Source: Haematococcus lacustris (Eukaryota > Chlorophyta > Chlorophyceae > Chlamydomonadales > Haematococcaceae). Taken from it: a stretch of 64,000 nucleotides of DNA. A program made the translations under genes and the position numbers. Positions 25,546 to 37,500 of this stretch are shown one piece after another. The stretch lies in NCBI GenBank assembly GCA_030144725.1, contig JASKMD010000003.1, forward strand, positions 7,719,558 to 7,783,557, in the 5' to 3' direction. The notes beneath the pieces were generated by a model. It saw only the letters and a program-made list of their open reading frames with translations, ran no database searches and was not told the DNA's origin. Each line of letters begins with the position of its first letter. Position 1 is the stretch's first letter.

Positions 25546-25580
25546 TAGCCCATACAAATGAAGCGTGTCCACCCCAGGTC

Positions 25581-28500
25581 ATGGATGTGCCCACCAAGTA
25601 CATGAGCAAGGACGAGACCTGGGCTATTGTGGGTGTGATCTTGGGTGCTGACAAGTCCAAGTTTGTGGAGGGCTACGTGAACCAGGTGAACAAGCTGTGG
25701 CAAATGTTTTCAGAACCACAACAGAATGATACATGACTAACAGGTAGCATGTGTGTTTGGCAGTTGCTGGTGGACCTACGTGACTCGCTTGATGAAAGCA
25801 AGCGCGACTGTTGGGTCCACCTGCACGCCCCCAAGGGCTACCGTGGTGCCAATGAGGCCACGAAGATCCGGCTATACCCTATGCTGGCCAGCGTGGTGGC
25901 GGACACTCCGGCTCGGTGAGTAAGGGTAACATATACACCACCAACTAGTTGGGTGTAAGGCCAATGATGCATGGTGCTTTGCAGGATGTGTTTGATGAAG
26001 AGTCTTGGCCATGGTGCTTGCATGAACTGTGCCTGGTGCTGGCTGCGGACCCCTGGAGACGGTGGTGTGCACCCCAAGGGTTACTGGCTGCCGGTGGAGG
26101 TGTTGGTGCCAGACCTGAGCCGCTATCCTCCTCCCCCCCTTGAAGAAGATGCTGGTGTGGGTGCTGGGGTGGGGAGAGGTGGTCGCCATACGGGCAGGGC
26201 GGCTAGTGTTGTTGGTGGCCCTGGGCGTGAAGGATTGAGAAGCCAGGGTGCAAGCCAGGGTGGAGGTCAGGGCGCTGGCCAGGGTGCAAGCCAGGGTGCG
26301 GGCTTGGTTGCACCACAAGATGATCAGGGTGGGCATGCTGATCGGTTTGAAGGGCGTGATGAGGAGGCAGAGGGTGGTGGTGGAGAGGTTGGTGGAGGAG
26401 CTGCTGGTGGCCAGGGGCATGATGGCGAACCCGTGGTGGGCAGGGGTGTGGTGGGCGAGTGGTTTGAGGCTTGGATGTGGGAACGTCGGAATCGTTTGTC
26501 AGAGGAGGACATGCAGACTCGTGGCGCTGCCGTTGAGGGAGGCTGGGTGAAGGGCCCAGACATCGGGTGTTGGGGCCGGCCAATAGTGACCAAGTACCTC
26601 AAGTACGTGCAGGCCAAGTGGCTGCATGTGGTGCCCATCGCGCACGCCTTCCTGTTTGGTGTTGTGAAGCACCATATGCAGTGGCTGTTTTCCAAGAGCG
26701 GACCTTTCAGCAAGCGCCAAGGCAACGACAAGGAGAGTCCACGTGAGACGATGATCAAGCGCTTCATGGACATGCACTTCCCTGTGACGTTTGGACGACG
26801 ACTGAAGCACACAGAGGATTTCACGTGAGTGAGCTGATCTGAGTAGGGTATGGTCTGAAAGGTGTCTACAGTACTGGCAGGGTATACAGTACTCTTGGGG
26901 TCTACAATACTCATATTTGTCTACAGTACTGTAGATGTCTACAGTACTGTAGAGGTCTACAGTACTCAATGAGTCTGAAATACTGTAGAGGTCTACGATA
27001 CTCAACAAAGTCTACAGTACTGTAGAGCTCTACAGTACTCACAAAAGACTAAAGTACTGTAGAGGTCTACAGTACTCATAAAAGTCTACAGTACTCTGAG
27101 AGTCTACAGTACTCTGAGGGTCTACAGTACTTTACTAACCCTAGAGGGTCTACAGTACTTTACTAACCCTAGATGTCTACAGTACTTTGAGGGTCTACAG
27201 TACTGTAGAGGTCTACAGTACTCTGAGGGTCTACAGTACTGTAGAGGTCTACAGTACTGTAGAGGTCTACAGTACTCTGAGGGTCTACAGTACTGTAGAG
27301 GTCTACAGTACTGTAGAGGTCTACAGTACTGTAGAGATCTACAGTACTGTAGAGGTCTACAGTACTGTAGAAGTCGACAGTACTGTAGAGGTCTACAGTA
27401 CTCTGAGGGTCTACAGTACTGTAGAGGTCTACAGTACTGTAGAGGTCTACAGTACTGTAGAGGTCTACAGTACTCTGAGAGTCTACAATACTGTAGACCT
27501 CTTCAGTACTGTAGAGGTCTACAGTACTCTGAGGGTCTACAGTACTGTAGAGGTCTACAGTACTGTAGAGGTCTACAGTACTCTGAGGGTCTACAGTACT
27601 ATAGAGGTCTACAGTACTGTAGAGGTCTACAGTACTGTAGAGGTCTACAGTACTCTGAGGGTCTACAGTACTGTAGAGGTCTACAGTACTGTAGAGGTCT
27701 ACAGTACTCTGAGGGTGTACAGTACTGTAGAATTCTACAGTACTGTAGATATCTACAGTACTGTAGAGGTTTATAGTACTGTAGAGGTCTACAGTACTGT
27801 AGAGGTCTACAGTACTCTGAGGGTCTACAGTACTGTAGAGGTCTACAGTATTGTAGAGGTCTACAGTACTCTGTGGGTCTACAGTACTGTAGAGGTCTAC
27901 AGTACTGTAGATGTCTACAGTACTGTAGAGGTCTACAGTACTGTAGACCTCTACAGTACTCTGAGGGTCTACAGTACTCTGAGGGTCTACAGTACTGTAG
28001 AGTTCTACAGTACTGTAGATATCTACAGCACTGTAGAGGTTTATAGTACTGTAGAGGTCTACAGTACTGTAGAGGTCTACAGTACTCTGAGGGTCTACAG
28101 TACTGTAGAGGTCTACAGTACTGCAGAGGTCGACAGTACTGTAGACATCTACAGTACTGTAGAGGTCTACAGTACTGTAGAGGTCTACAGTACTGTAGAG
28201 GTCAACAGTACTGTAGATATCTACAGTACTGTAGAGGTCTACAGTACTGTAGAGGTCCACAGTACTGTAGACTCTCAAAGTACTGTAGAGGTCTACAGTA
28301 CTGTAGAGGTCTACAGTACTGTAGAGGTCTACAGTATTCTGAGAGTCTACAGTACTGTAGACCTCTACAGTACTGTAGAGGTCTACAGTACTCTGAGGGT
28401 CTACAGTACTGTAGAGGTCTACAGTACTGTAGAGGTCTACAGTACTCTGAGGGTCTACAGTACTGTAGAGGTCTACAGTACTCTGAGGGTCTACAGTACT

Positions 28501-30453
28501 GTAGAGGTCTACAGTACTGTAGAGGTCTACAGTACTCTGAGGGTCTACAGTACTGTAGAGGTCTACAGTACTGTAGATGTCTACAGTACTCTGAGGGTCT
28601 ACAGTACTGTAGAGGTCTACAGTACTCTTGGACTGTAGGTGTCAAATGACACATATAAACAACTTCCCCTTCACAACACTGATGTGAGCCATCTTGCTGC
28701 AGGGGGTGGATCATGGATGACTTCATGCATTTCGTTCGGTATGGCTGGCAGTACGTGTTTCGAGACAGTGGAGAACGGTCACCTGCCCATTTGGAAGGCA
28801 TTGGTGAAGGCTGTGCTGCACTACCTGACATCAGGTAACCAAGATTGCCACAACAGCTGCACCATGAGTGTACACCTTGAGGTACTGCATGGCCCGTCAT
28901 CATGCCCTACAGAGGGAGACCCGCAGCGAAGCCCAGACAAGACACCGGAGGCTGAGGCACTGTATGAGGCCCGGCTAAAGGCGGGTATGGACGAGGGCGC
29001 TGACGCCATTCACACCTATGCCTACCTGCTGGCTGAGAAGGACTGGCTGGGAGAGAACGTGCCGATCTCCTTGTTCTCCAGCAACCTCCATATGTTGTGC
29101 TGCCGGTGCGTGTCACCATGCTCCACCATCCATTGGCCATCGCATACAACAGGCCACAAATACGCTGATCATTCGATATGGTGTGCATGTGCTATGCATG
29201 CAGGTTGCCTGATCAAGAGCGTGAGCGCGGGCGTGCTTGCTGGGTGACGGAGTTCTTCGTGGAGCGCGCCATGCAGCGTGCCAAGCACTTCAGTGGCTCC
29301 CATGCTGCTGGGCTGCAGGTGACCTTGGCCATGTGTTTGCGGGAGCGCTTGAGCCGACAGATGCAGCAGTGGTTCAACACACACAGGCATAAGCATGGGA
29401 GGGATGCATGGGCTGAAGAGCAGGAGGGTGAGGGAATGGATGAGGAGGGTGAAGAGAATGAGGAGGACAGAGAGGCTGCTGGCCAGCAGAAGAAGAAGAG
29501 CAGCAAGGGTGTCAGGGATGCTAAGCCGGTGCCTGCGGAGGAGGTGTGCCAACTCTTGGGGTGTGGTTACAGTGAGTGCCCGAATGGTGGGGAAGGCGAG
29601 GAGTGGGTGCGCCAGGCATGCATCAAGTTCAGGGAGGAGTTCTTTGCTGAGAGCATAGAGTGGAGCGATGCAGACATCAATGCAGTGTTTGCAGATCCTG
29701 TCAGTGGTGCCAGCCCAGCAGTGCCCCAGCGTGTCAAGTACTTCAAGCGTGCAGACGGGCAGGTCATCCACAGTGTGGACTACACCAAGGTCCATGTGCG
29801 TAACAGCAACTGGGTAATGAACCAGTACCTACAGATCATACCCGGGCAATACACAGGGGAGCATGAGTTGGTTACGGTGTGGGGGGAGGTACCATATGCA
29901 TCACATATCCAGTTTTGGGTGCGGGTGGAGCACCCACACAAGCAGGGTGTTTTCCTGCGCCTGGCCATTGCACGCCTGTACCGCACCACCCTTGTTCCAC
30001 AGCTAGACATGTTAGCGGTAGCACGAGGCACACCCCTTGCTGATGGCGACTCAGCAACAGCAGAGAAGCGGGTGCCAGCAAAAAGGAAGCAGCCTTCACG
30101 GCCTACACAGCGCAGCAAGAAGCAGAAAGCAGATCAGCAGCCGACTAGGGTGACAAGGTGATTGACATGGGTCAGACAGCCAGGGGTACGAGGCCCCAAC
30201 ACAGGTCAGGCGTTCAGGGCGCAAGCCAAGTCAGAGGCAGCTTTACCAGGCTCCCCTTCCCACACCGGTGCGCCAGCAGCGCTCACTTGTTGGCCGGCAC
30301 CCATCCACTCTTTACTCAGCAGCTGGCCCTCACGACTGGTTTGCGGTAGATGGGGCTAAGCTCACACACCTGCTGGTGCCCTTCTTCCCGCACAAGGAGG
30401 GTGGGGGCGACATGTACTTTGTTCCATTCAGCAACAAATCCATGGACAAGTAG
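25581..30453 (+). pseudogene. CACTA/EnSpm-type (Tnp2-like) transposase gene with one frameshift
   Basis: Exons: 25581-25685, 25764-25915, 25985-26824, 28703-28834, 28913-29105, 29204-30149, 30280-30453. Features are a Cys cluster SLGHGACMNCAWCW, then FLFGVVKHHMQWLF, DDFMHFVRYGWQYVF, LVKAVLHYLTS and ERGRACWVTEFFVERAMQR. These resemble the Tnp2/DUF4218 order (FGR..., W..ED..HF..., VF..., HYL, ERxR...GELWxER). All splice phases agree except in exon 4, where YVFRD lies in one frame and VENGHLPIWKALVKAV in the next. One surplus base near 28767 explains this; removing it gives ~846 codons. An upstream exon is possible because ATG 25581 follows an acceptor-like CCCCAG. Intron 3 holds a 1.8-kb palindrome array. 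Either a dying copy or a sequencing error. Confidence 0.6.
26862..28637. repeat. 18-bp palindrome array inside transposase intron 3
   Basis: Roughly 95 units of 18 bp combine CTACAGTACTGTAG with AGGT or ACCT, plus a variant ending CTCTGAGGGT. The palindrome extends beyond 14 bp where both flanks are GAGGTC and GACCTC. Because 18 is a multiple of three, both strands stay open for over 1.1 kb (VYSTVE repeats). That is a by-product, not coding. Confidence 0.95.
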
Positions 30454-30734
30454 GCAACAAGGGCATGCATGAGTCACAGACATGTTGAATGACCTTGCAA
30501 TGTCTGTCAATCATGGTGTAAGTATGAATGGCTCTTACAAGCTCCTTTGTCTATTATTTTGCGCGCCAGCACACGACATGATTCATTCTAACATCTCATG
30601 ACCACATCTCATGACCACAACTGTCAGCCGCCGAATCCCATGTGCTTGTACTAGTCGCCAAGACAAGCAGAGTTACCATGAAAAGCAAAGGAACGATTAA
30701 GATATATGACCTCTAAAAACAGCTTAACAATTGC

Positions 30735-30817
30735 CTACAGTACTGTAGACCTCTACAGTACTGTAGACCTCTACAGTACTGTAGAGGTCTACAGTACTGT
30801 AGAGGTCTACAGTACTG
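30735..30817. repeat. short right subterminal palindrome array
   Basis: Five copies of CTACAGTACTGTAG with ACCT and AGGT spacers lie ~130 bp inside the right end. They mirror the left array, which begins ~135 bp inside the left end. This symmetry supports the placement of the element ends. Confidence 0.9.
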
Positions 30818-30962
30818 TAGGTACCTCCGCTCCAACTGCTCACACACTCAGAATTTCAACACGCGCCAAGTGGCGTTGGAGTCGCAAGGACAATCCGAGG
30901 CGAACCCCATCAAAAAACTACCCCCCTAGGATGACGAATATTCGCGCTAATTTGCCTGTGTG

Positions 30963-31984
30963 CAACACATGACTCAATCAACACCTCTCCATCACCGCAC
31001 TCGCCTACCTGCACCACACAACTCAGCAGGTAAGGCTGCACTCAGCCTGGCTGAGCCGCTGTCTCACTCAACCTGACATCGAGCTAATCGGCCCCACTCC
31101 GTTTAGCTGGATGCTTGCTTGCATGCTGTGCAGTCTTACTCAGTCTGTAATCCCTTGCCGCACTTGTTGACCCTTGCTTGTTGCCCCGCACATAGCCCCG
31201 CACTTTGCCCTTGTTACTTGCAGGTATCGCCAAAAGCAGCAGCGATTACTAAACTTGCGGCGCAATGGAGCTTCCTCGTGAAGTTCCACTATCAAGACTA
31301 CCCGAGCCCTAGAGCAATGGCGCACTCTAGGGCTCCTAGCTACTTCATTGGCGTTCACTAGTGCAACGGGCTGGTAGCCATGTAAGCCTAAAGCTGTTAG
31401 TTTTGATGAGGTGCCCTGTGGTTGTGGGGTCTGCCCACGAACGTGCCATCGGAGTGGGGTTGGTAGTCATTAAGGGTGCGACCGAGGATGCTACAACATG
31501 TTTGTAGTAGCTTAGTGAGATTACCCACAGTTCAACATGTTGTTCCTTGTTGGACAAGTTTTGTTTGTCTGTAGTCCCTGGCTGGTGCCTAGTGTGGGAG
31601 TGCAGCTGTGGTGGGTTGCTGTCCTTAAACCTGTAGCAAGTCAAACCCACACACCCACCTGCCGTTCATGAGTGGAGAGCGCTCTGGGACAGGCTCAGGG
31701 TTATGGGCAGAAAGCTGACGTACCAGGTGAAACAGCTGTGAGGTATCTGCCTCCACAGCTGGTGGGCTGTTGCTGCCAGCATTGTTCAGCCTGCGCAGGC
31801 CCAGCACTGCAGGCACTTCTTTCGTCTTTGCCTGCACAACTGCATCGAGAGAGTTGGGCGCCAGGCTGACGTGAATGGGCACATACTTTGTGACCACCTC
31901 CCGCAGCTGTAATTTCAGCTCGGCTCCCGTTAGGATGTGCTGGGTGGATAGAGCAGCATGGCTGGGTTGAGCAGCTCGGCAGCG
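30963..31984 (-). pseudogene. duplicated fragment of fibrillin intron 1 and exon 1
   Basis: Apart from a 411-bp insertion, this matches 19637-20232 of the fibrillin gene at well over 95%. It includes the exon-1 stretch VTKYVPIHVSLAP through SPLMNGR with its splice donor. It lacks the transit peptide start and all later exons, so it cannot make the protein. The left margin of the same duplicate (ATTGAGAATGCTTCCA) is at 21377-21392, separated from it by the transposon. Confidence 0.9.
31156..31566. mobile_element. 411-bp insertion with 13-bp target duplication
   Basis: Compared with the fibrillin copy, this segment is extra. It is flanked by GTCTGTAATCCCT (31143-31155) and GTCTGTAGTCCCT (31567-31579), a 13-bp duplication with one mismatch. 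No inverted ends are visible, so a short retroelement (SINE-like) or retrocopy is more likely than a DNA transposon. An internal inverted repeat AGCCCTAGAG/CTCTAGGGCT is present. Family unknown. Confidence 0.7.
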
Positions 31985-34500
31985 TAGCCACTCACAGCCA
32001 ATCTTTGAAGAATAGAAAGTTTATGATGCGGATAAAGTGTCAGATAATGCTGAATTGTCCGGAAAAACCTAGTACGGATCGCAACCTCCCATTCGCGGCG
32101 TGGTAGAGTAGTTTAATTACAGCGATTAATTACAGCGAGTCGTAATAGACGTATTCACCAAGAGAAGAATGCACAACAAGCTTGCGATGCTAAAAGCTCG
32201 TCTTGCGTAGAAAGCATGTCACACCTATGGCATGAAGAGAGTAAAGCACGAGGCTACCATCCATCCTAGCTGAATGTTCACTACTTGTGCAGTAACGATC
32301 CATCCACATGTATCACAACTTGCCCAAGGTGGTGCTGATTGTAGTGGTAAGCGTGCTTGTATTGATACTTGACTAACAGTCAGGTCCCACAAGGTCTGTT
32401 TGGCAAAGTGTACCGTGAGCCATTTGATGCCGCGCTTACACAGCCGTGATCAGCGAGCCTTCCCGATATGCCTACTGCATCAAAGGGCCTGCACGGCTAG
32501 GGCGCCCACCAGTGTCGACAAGTGTCCAGGTGGCAAGGTTAATGTATATGGATGCGGCGTTCTCTAACGCGGGTGCCAGTAGGTGATGATGCTTTGCGCA
32601 CGGCTTTGATGCTCAGCGTCATGGCTCTCCAGGTGGACAGACCCAAGGCAGCAATGGAATGCTGACCCTGGATGGACTGACTGTGGCGCAGGAGGGGGCA
32701 AGCTGCTGCTGGCGCATACGGCTGGGTAGTTTGGTGACGCGGAGCAGCCAGCAGCCTTGCTGGCAGCCTCTGGACCCTGGATGGGAGGAGTGGAGGGAGA
32801 GGCAGATGCTGATCCCTGGCTAAGGGAGGAGGGTAGGAATGGAGTGCTGGGAGGTGGTGGTGTGAGGAGGGAGCTGTCAGTTGCCAAACGTGACGGTCGC
32901 CTGATCACCCTGGCGGGTCTGGCAGGAGTTTAGGTGATGGTTGGAGATGGCTGGGGTTGGAGATAAGGAGTTGGTTGGGGCTGGGTGGCGCATGGGCAGT
33001 GCAAACTGCATGATGATGCCCAGTTTCCAGGGCTGGCAGCTGTACCACCAGGGCTGGCAGCTGTACCAGGGCTGGTGGTGGCCCCATGCTTTTGTAGGGC
33101 TTGTCCCCCTTGCTATCAAAGCCAATAGCACCAGCGCCCGTTAGAGCACACAGGCCTGCAACAAGGAGAACAATCGCTTTAGGTTTTAGGTAGCAGTAAC
33201 CTTGCATGGTGAAAATGAGCTTCTGGTATCATTGTAACATGGTATCATTGGAACTTCTTGGCTATCATTGTAACTCACCAGATTAACGCGTGTGGGCCTG
33301 ATGACAGATGTCATGCAGCAGGGTACCCTGTCCTCTAGCTGCTGGCCTGGCAGGATGTGCCATGCTGCGTCTGGGATGCTTGCAACTCCGCCTCCAACAC
33401 CTATGTACATGACAACACAGCCGATGGGCTGGTGTTAGGGCTGGGGCACACACAGCGGCTGGGGCAGCAAGGGCAGAGGGGGTAGAGGGAGCAGGGAACA
33501 GCAAGGTCCGCTGAAGCCTTACCATGAACCGGTTTGCGATGAAGCCGTGCGGGTCCACGGGGCAAGGCCAGCGGCAACCCAAGCTGCCATTGTCGCCGAT
33601 CCTTTCTTACTACGCTTAGTGCGGGGTGCCATCGCTATCAATGGCCGCCAGTCTGCATCATTTGCGCCGCTTATGAAGGCTGGTGGTAGCTTGGAGGAAC
33701 CAGAACAATCTCATCTACTTTCGCAGCCTGGTGAGCGCGAGATGATGGGGTACTTTAGACATGAGCATGCTAGGTATGTCTGGGCGTATGTATGGGTGAT
33801 AATCTTAAGGATACCGCAATCAAAGTAGATGAAGTTCTTGGGGCAGACCGCTTGCACAACCACATGAGGTCAGCACAACGTTTGATGTAGTGCCTGCCCA
33901 GAAATGAGGTTTCAACTAAATGTAATTGCATGAGCCTCCCAACCTGCGCAGGGCAGATGTAACACACTGCAGATCCTTCCCGTAGGAGCTATGAGCATAC
34001 CCCAGAGCTAGGGCGCAGAAACCAGACGGATGCGTAGCAGCAACAAGCAGCAAATCGACCTCAAAAACAGCACTGCAGATTTGCATGCCGGCACCCCATC
34101 GCGGCACGCCGACCGACCGACTAGTGACCGCTCTACCACGTTCGTCGTTGCGGCGTTGTTGATTCATGTGCACTACCGTCAGGGTGCAAGGAGTCACTGG
34201 TGCCAGGATACCGCGGAGGGGGGCAATGTTGACTTTAGCCCGTCCCTCGCAGGCCAAGCTGCGGAGCACCACGCCGCAGCGGGGCGTCGCGGTTTGACCT
34301 CTTGGAGTTCAGTATACGCGACAAAAAGTGACGGTACATTTTATCGAGCCATATTTATATATTATTTATTTTACCTGACTAACAGTAAACAAAGAATCAA
34401 TAGATCTCCATGGAGTAATGGAGCTACTCCCCCACGATCACAGCCCACGATCACAGCCCCCAAACCCCACGATCACAGCCCAGGGCTATTGTCTCCATAG
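31985..34500. other. no confident gene; possible exons on minus strand
   Basis: Minus-strand blocks at about 33610-33530 (GCRWPCPVDPHGFIANRFM, ending at a GTAAGG donor) and 33440-33285 (PIGCVVMYIGVGGGVASIPD, ending at GTGAGT) join in phase and look protein-like. The next block (~33155-32900, containing GLCALTGAGAIGFDSKG) does not join in frame, and no start is found. I do not recognise the protein. The rest shows nothing clear. Confidence 0.3.
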
Positions 34501-34502
34501 CA

Positions 34503-37500
34503 TCACCATGATATGGTGATGGCCGGCACCCCACACTGCAAGCAGACAGTCACAAGCAGGCTTGTCAAAATTGCAGTGATAGGCTTAGCTGGCGCGAGCG
34601 CGTTACAGCCACAGCGGAAGAAGCGCAAGCCAGAAAACGCCACAGATGGCGGATCGACGGACAGCATGGACGGCTTGCATCTTTTAAATTGGCTTGCATG
34701 TCTGACCTTTGGCAAACTAAGTATTTCTGCATTTCAAACATTGCAGGCCTACAGACAAGCCGCGTTTGAAAGGATAGGCTGACAACCAGCGGCATCCGCT
34801 CAAATTCACTGACGATGAAACTCTTTCAGTTTTTCATGAAAATCTGAAAATTTCATTGTGAAAATGAAAATCTGAAAATCTGAAAATCTGAAGATTCTCA
34901 AGCCTGGTCACAAGGCGTCTGAGCTTGCCCCACATAGATGAGCTGGAGTGGTCACTTTGGGAAAGCAAGGGTGAAACAGCCATGCCCTACGCTGCTGCTC
35001 CTGCCTTGCTGACACTGCCCTAGTTCTATGTCTCAAGCTGATCCATGTTTTGGATGGGAAACTGCTGCTGCTCATGATACTTTAGGGCACTCACACTTGA
35101 CGTGGTGCGGCCCTCCACCACCACACGGTAGGTCACTCTGGGCATGGCAATGAAGGTGACGCGGGATGACCCTTGCCCACACACACCGCCATCATGATCG
35201 ATGATTGCATTGGCCTGCAGCCAGGCGAAATAAGTAGAGCAGCAGATGACATGACCGCTGCATCAGGCCAATCACAGCTATGTAGGCCAACCCATTGACA
35301 GTGCTACATATGCAATGGACAGCACAACCATACCATGGCCACCTAACCAACCAGCACAGCTGTAAACACTCAATTCACAGCCATTTGCAAGGAGCTACTC
35401 ACAGGGCACATGGAGCACGTTACACGTGATTCTTGATAGATGTCCTCTTCGTAGACATAGAGGACAGTATCCCAGGCAGGGACGCCAGCCACACATGTGG
35501 TTATTGTAACGCTGCGCATCGTATTCACGGACCGCATCATATAGGTGTAGTCCCGTGATGCCCGACAGATGGAGCTGCTGATGGTGTTGCAGGTGGAAAC
35601 ATTGGGGACCCACGGCACAGGTTCTTGGGACCAGCTAATGAAGTGGGGGTTGCTGCATGAGCCTGCATGGCAGCAGCAACATTGTTTGAACCAAGTGAGC
35701 TTGCAACTTGGCTGTCTTGCCCAGTGCGTATCAAGGCGTGCAGAGCTTCCGCAATTGATCTTACCTTCTGGTATTGGCGGTGGTGATGGTGGTGGCGATG
35801 GTGGTGGTGGTGGTGGTACTGGTGGTCGTTCAAAGGATGATATGGCGATGGCCGGCACCCCGCACTGCAAGCAGACAGTGACAGGGCACAAGAGATTGCC
35901 CCACATAGATGCGCAGGAGTGGTCACTTTCGGAGAGCAAAGGTGAAGCAGCCATGCTTTACGCTGCTGCTCCCGCCTTGCTGACACTACCCTAGTTATAT
36001 GTCTCCAACTGATCCGTGTACTGGATGGGAAACACATGCTGCTCATGTTACTAGAGGGCACTCACACTCGATGCGCTCCAACCCTCCACCACCACCAGGT
36101 AGGCCACTCTGGGAAGGGCAACGAAGTTGACGCGGGACAACCTTTGCCCACACAGATTGCCATCATTATCCATGTTTGCATTGTCTTGCAGCCGAACGAA
36201 ACAGTACGTGCAGCAATATGTGAGCCCACCAGATGACCTGACCACTGCACCAGGCCAATCACAGCTGTTTAGGCCAACTTATCGACAGTGCGACATGTGC
36301 ACGGGACACCACGACCATACCATGGCTGCTGAACTAAGCAGCACGGCTGTAAACACTAAATCCACAGCCATGTGCAAGGAGCTACTCACAGGGCACATGG
36401 AGCACGCGCCACTGTGCTCTGGGAATACATAGAGGACAGTATCCCAGGCAGTGATGCCAGACACACATGTACCAATTGTGATGTTACGTGTGGCGCTGAA
36501 GGCTGGCAGCCGGTAGGTGTAGTCCCTAAATATCCGACAGGGGGAGCTGTTGGTGGTGCTACAAGTCGAGGTGGTGGGGATAAATGACGCACTTCCTAGG
36601 CTCAGTTGGAGATTGTGGGGGTTGTTGCATGAGCCTGCATGGCAGCAGCAACTTTGCTTGAATCAAGTGAGCTTGCAACTTGGCTGTCTTGCCCAAGGCG
36701 TGCAGAGCTACCGCAACATCGATCTTACCTACTGGTGATGGCGGTGGTGATGGCGGTGGTGATGGCGGTGGTGATGGCGGTGGTGATGGCGGTGGTGATG
36801 GCGGTGGTGATGGCGGTGGTGATGGCGGTGGTGATGGCGGTGGTGATGCTAGTGGTGATAGTACCAGGGATGAAACGTTGATGGCCGGCATCCCACACTG
36901 CAAGCAAACACAAAAAGGGTGCAAGAGCTTGCCCCACATAGATGAGTTGGAGTGGTCAGTTTGTTAAAGTAAGGGTGAAGCAGCCATGCCTTACACTGCT
37001 GCCCCTGCCTTGCTGACACTGCCCTAGTTCTATGTCTCTTGCTGGTCCATGTCCTCTATAAGAAACACATGTTGCTCATGATACTAGAGGGCACTCACGC
37101 TTGATGTGCCCCAGCCTTCCACCACCACCAGGTAGGCCACTCCGGCATTGGCAGTGAAGGTGACACGGGACAACCCTTGACCACACACACTGCCATCATT
37201 ACTCATGATGGCATTGGTCTGCAGCCAAACAAAGCAGTAAGAACAACAATATGTAAGCCCACCAGATGACCTGACCACTGCACCAGGCCAATCACAGCTA
37301 TGTAGGCCGACCCATTGACAGTGCGACACATGCAAATGGACACCACAACTATACCATGGCTGCTGAACTAAGCAGCACGGCTGAAAACACTCAATCCAAA
37401 GCCACTTCCAAGAAGCTACTCACAGGGCACATGGAGCACGCGCCACTCTGCTCTGGGAATACATAGAGGACAGTATCCCAGGCAGTGATGCCAGACACAC

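Larger units (their letters stand above)
21393..30962. mobile_element. 9.57-kb CACTA/EnSpm-like DNA transposon
   Basis: The left end reads CACTCAGGCGAATTAG (21393-21408). The right end, reverse-complemented, reads CACACAGGCAAATTAG (30947-30962), giving 14 of 16 matches. Flanks are CTTCCA on the left and CAACACATGACTC on the right. The unoccupied sequence CTTCCAGCACATGACTC exists at 19631-19647, so the insertion point is defined with a 2-bp (possibly decayed 3-bp) target duplication. Inside lie palindrome arrays at both subterminal regions, a minus-strand gene (23380-24909) and a plus-strand transposase-like gene (25581-30453). CACTA elements typically have CACT ends, subterminal repeats and two genes, so the class fits. 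The class call is inference from architecture; the ends are read directly. Confidence 0.75.

Noticed and set aside
24947..25660. Telomere or chromosome end
   Set aside because: The GGGCTA arrays face each other and are internal to a transposon with unique sequence on both sides.
27187..28638. 483-codon open frame of VYSTVE repeats, and a 369-codon frame opposite it
   Set aside because: The 18-bp repeat period keeps every frame open on both strands; the array lies inside an intron of the transposase and has no non-repeat coding sequence.
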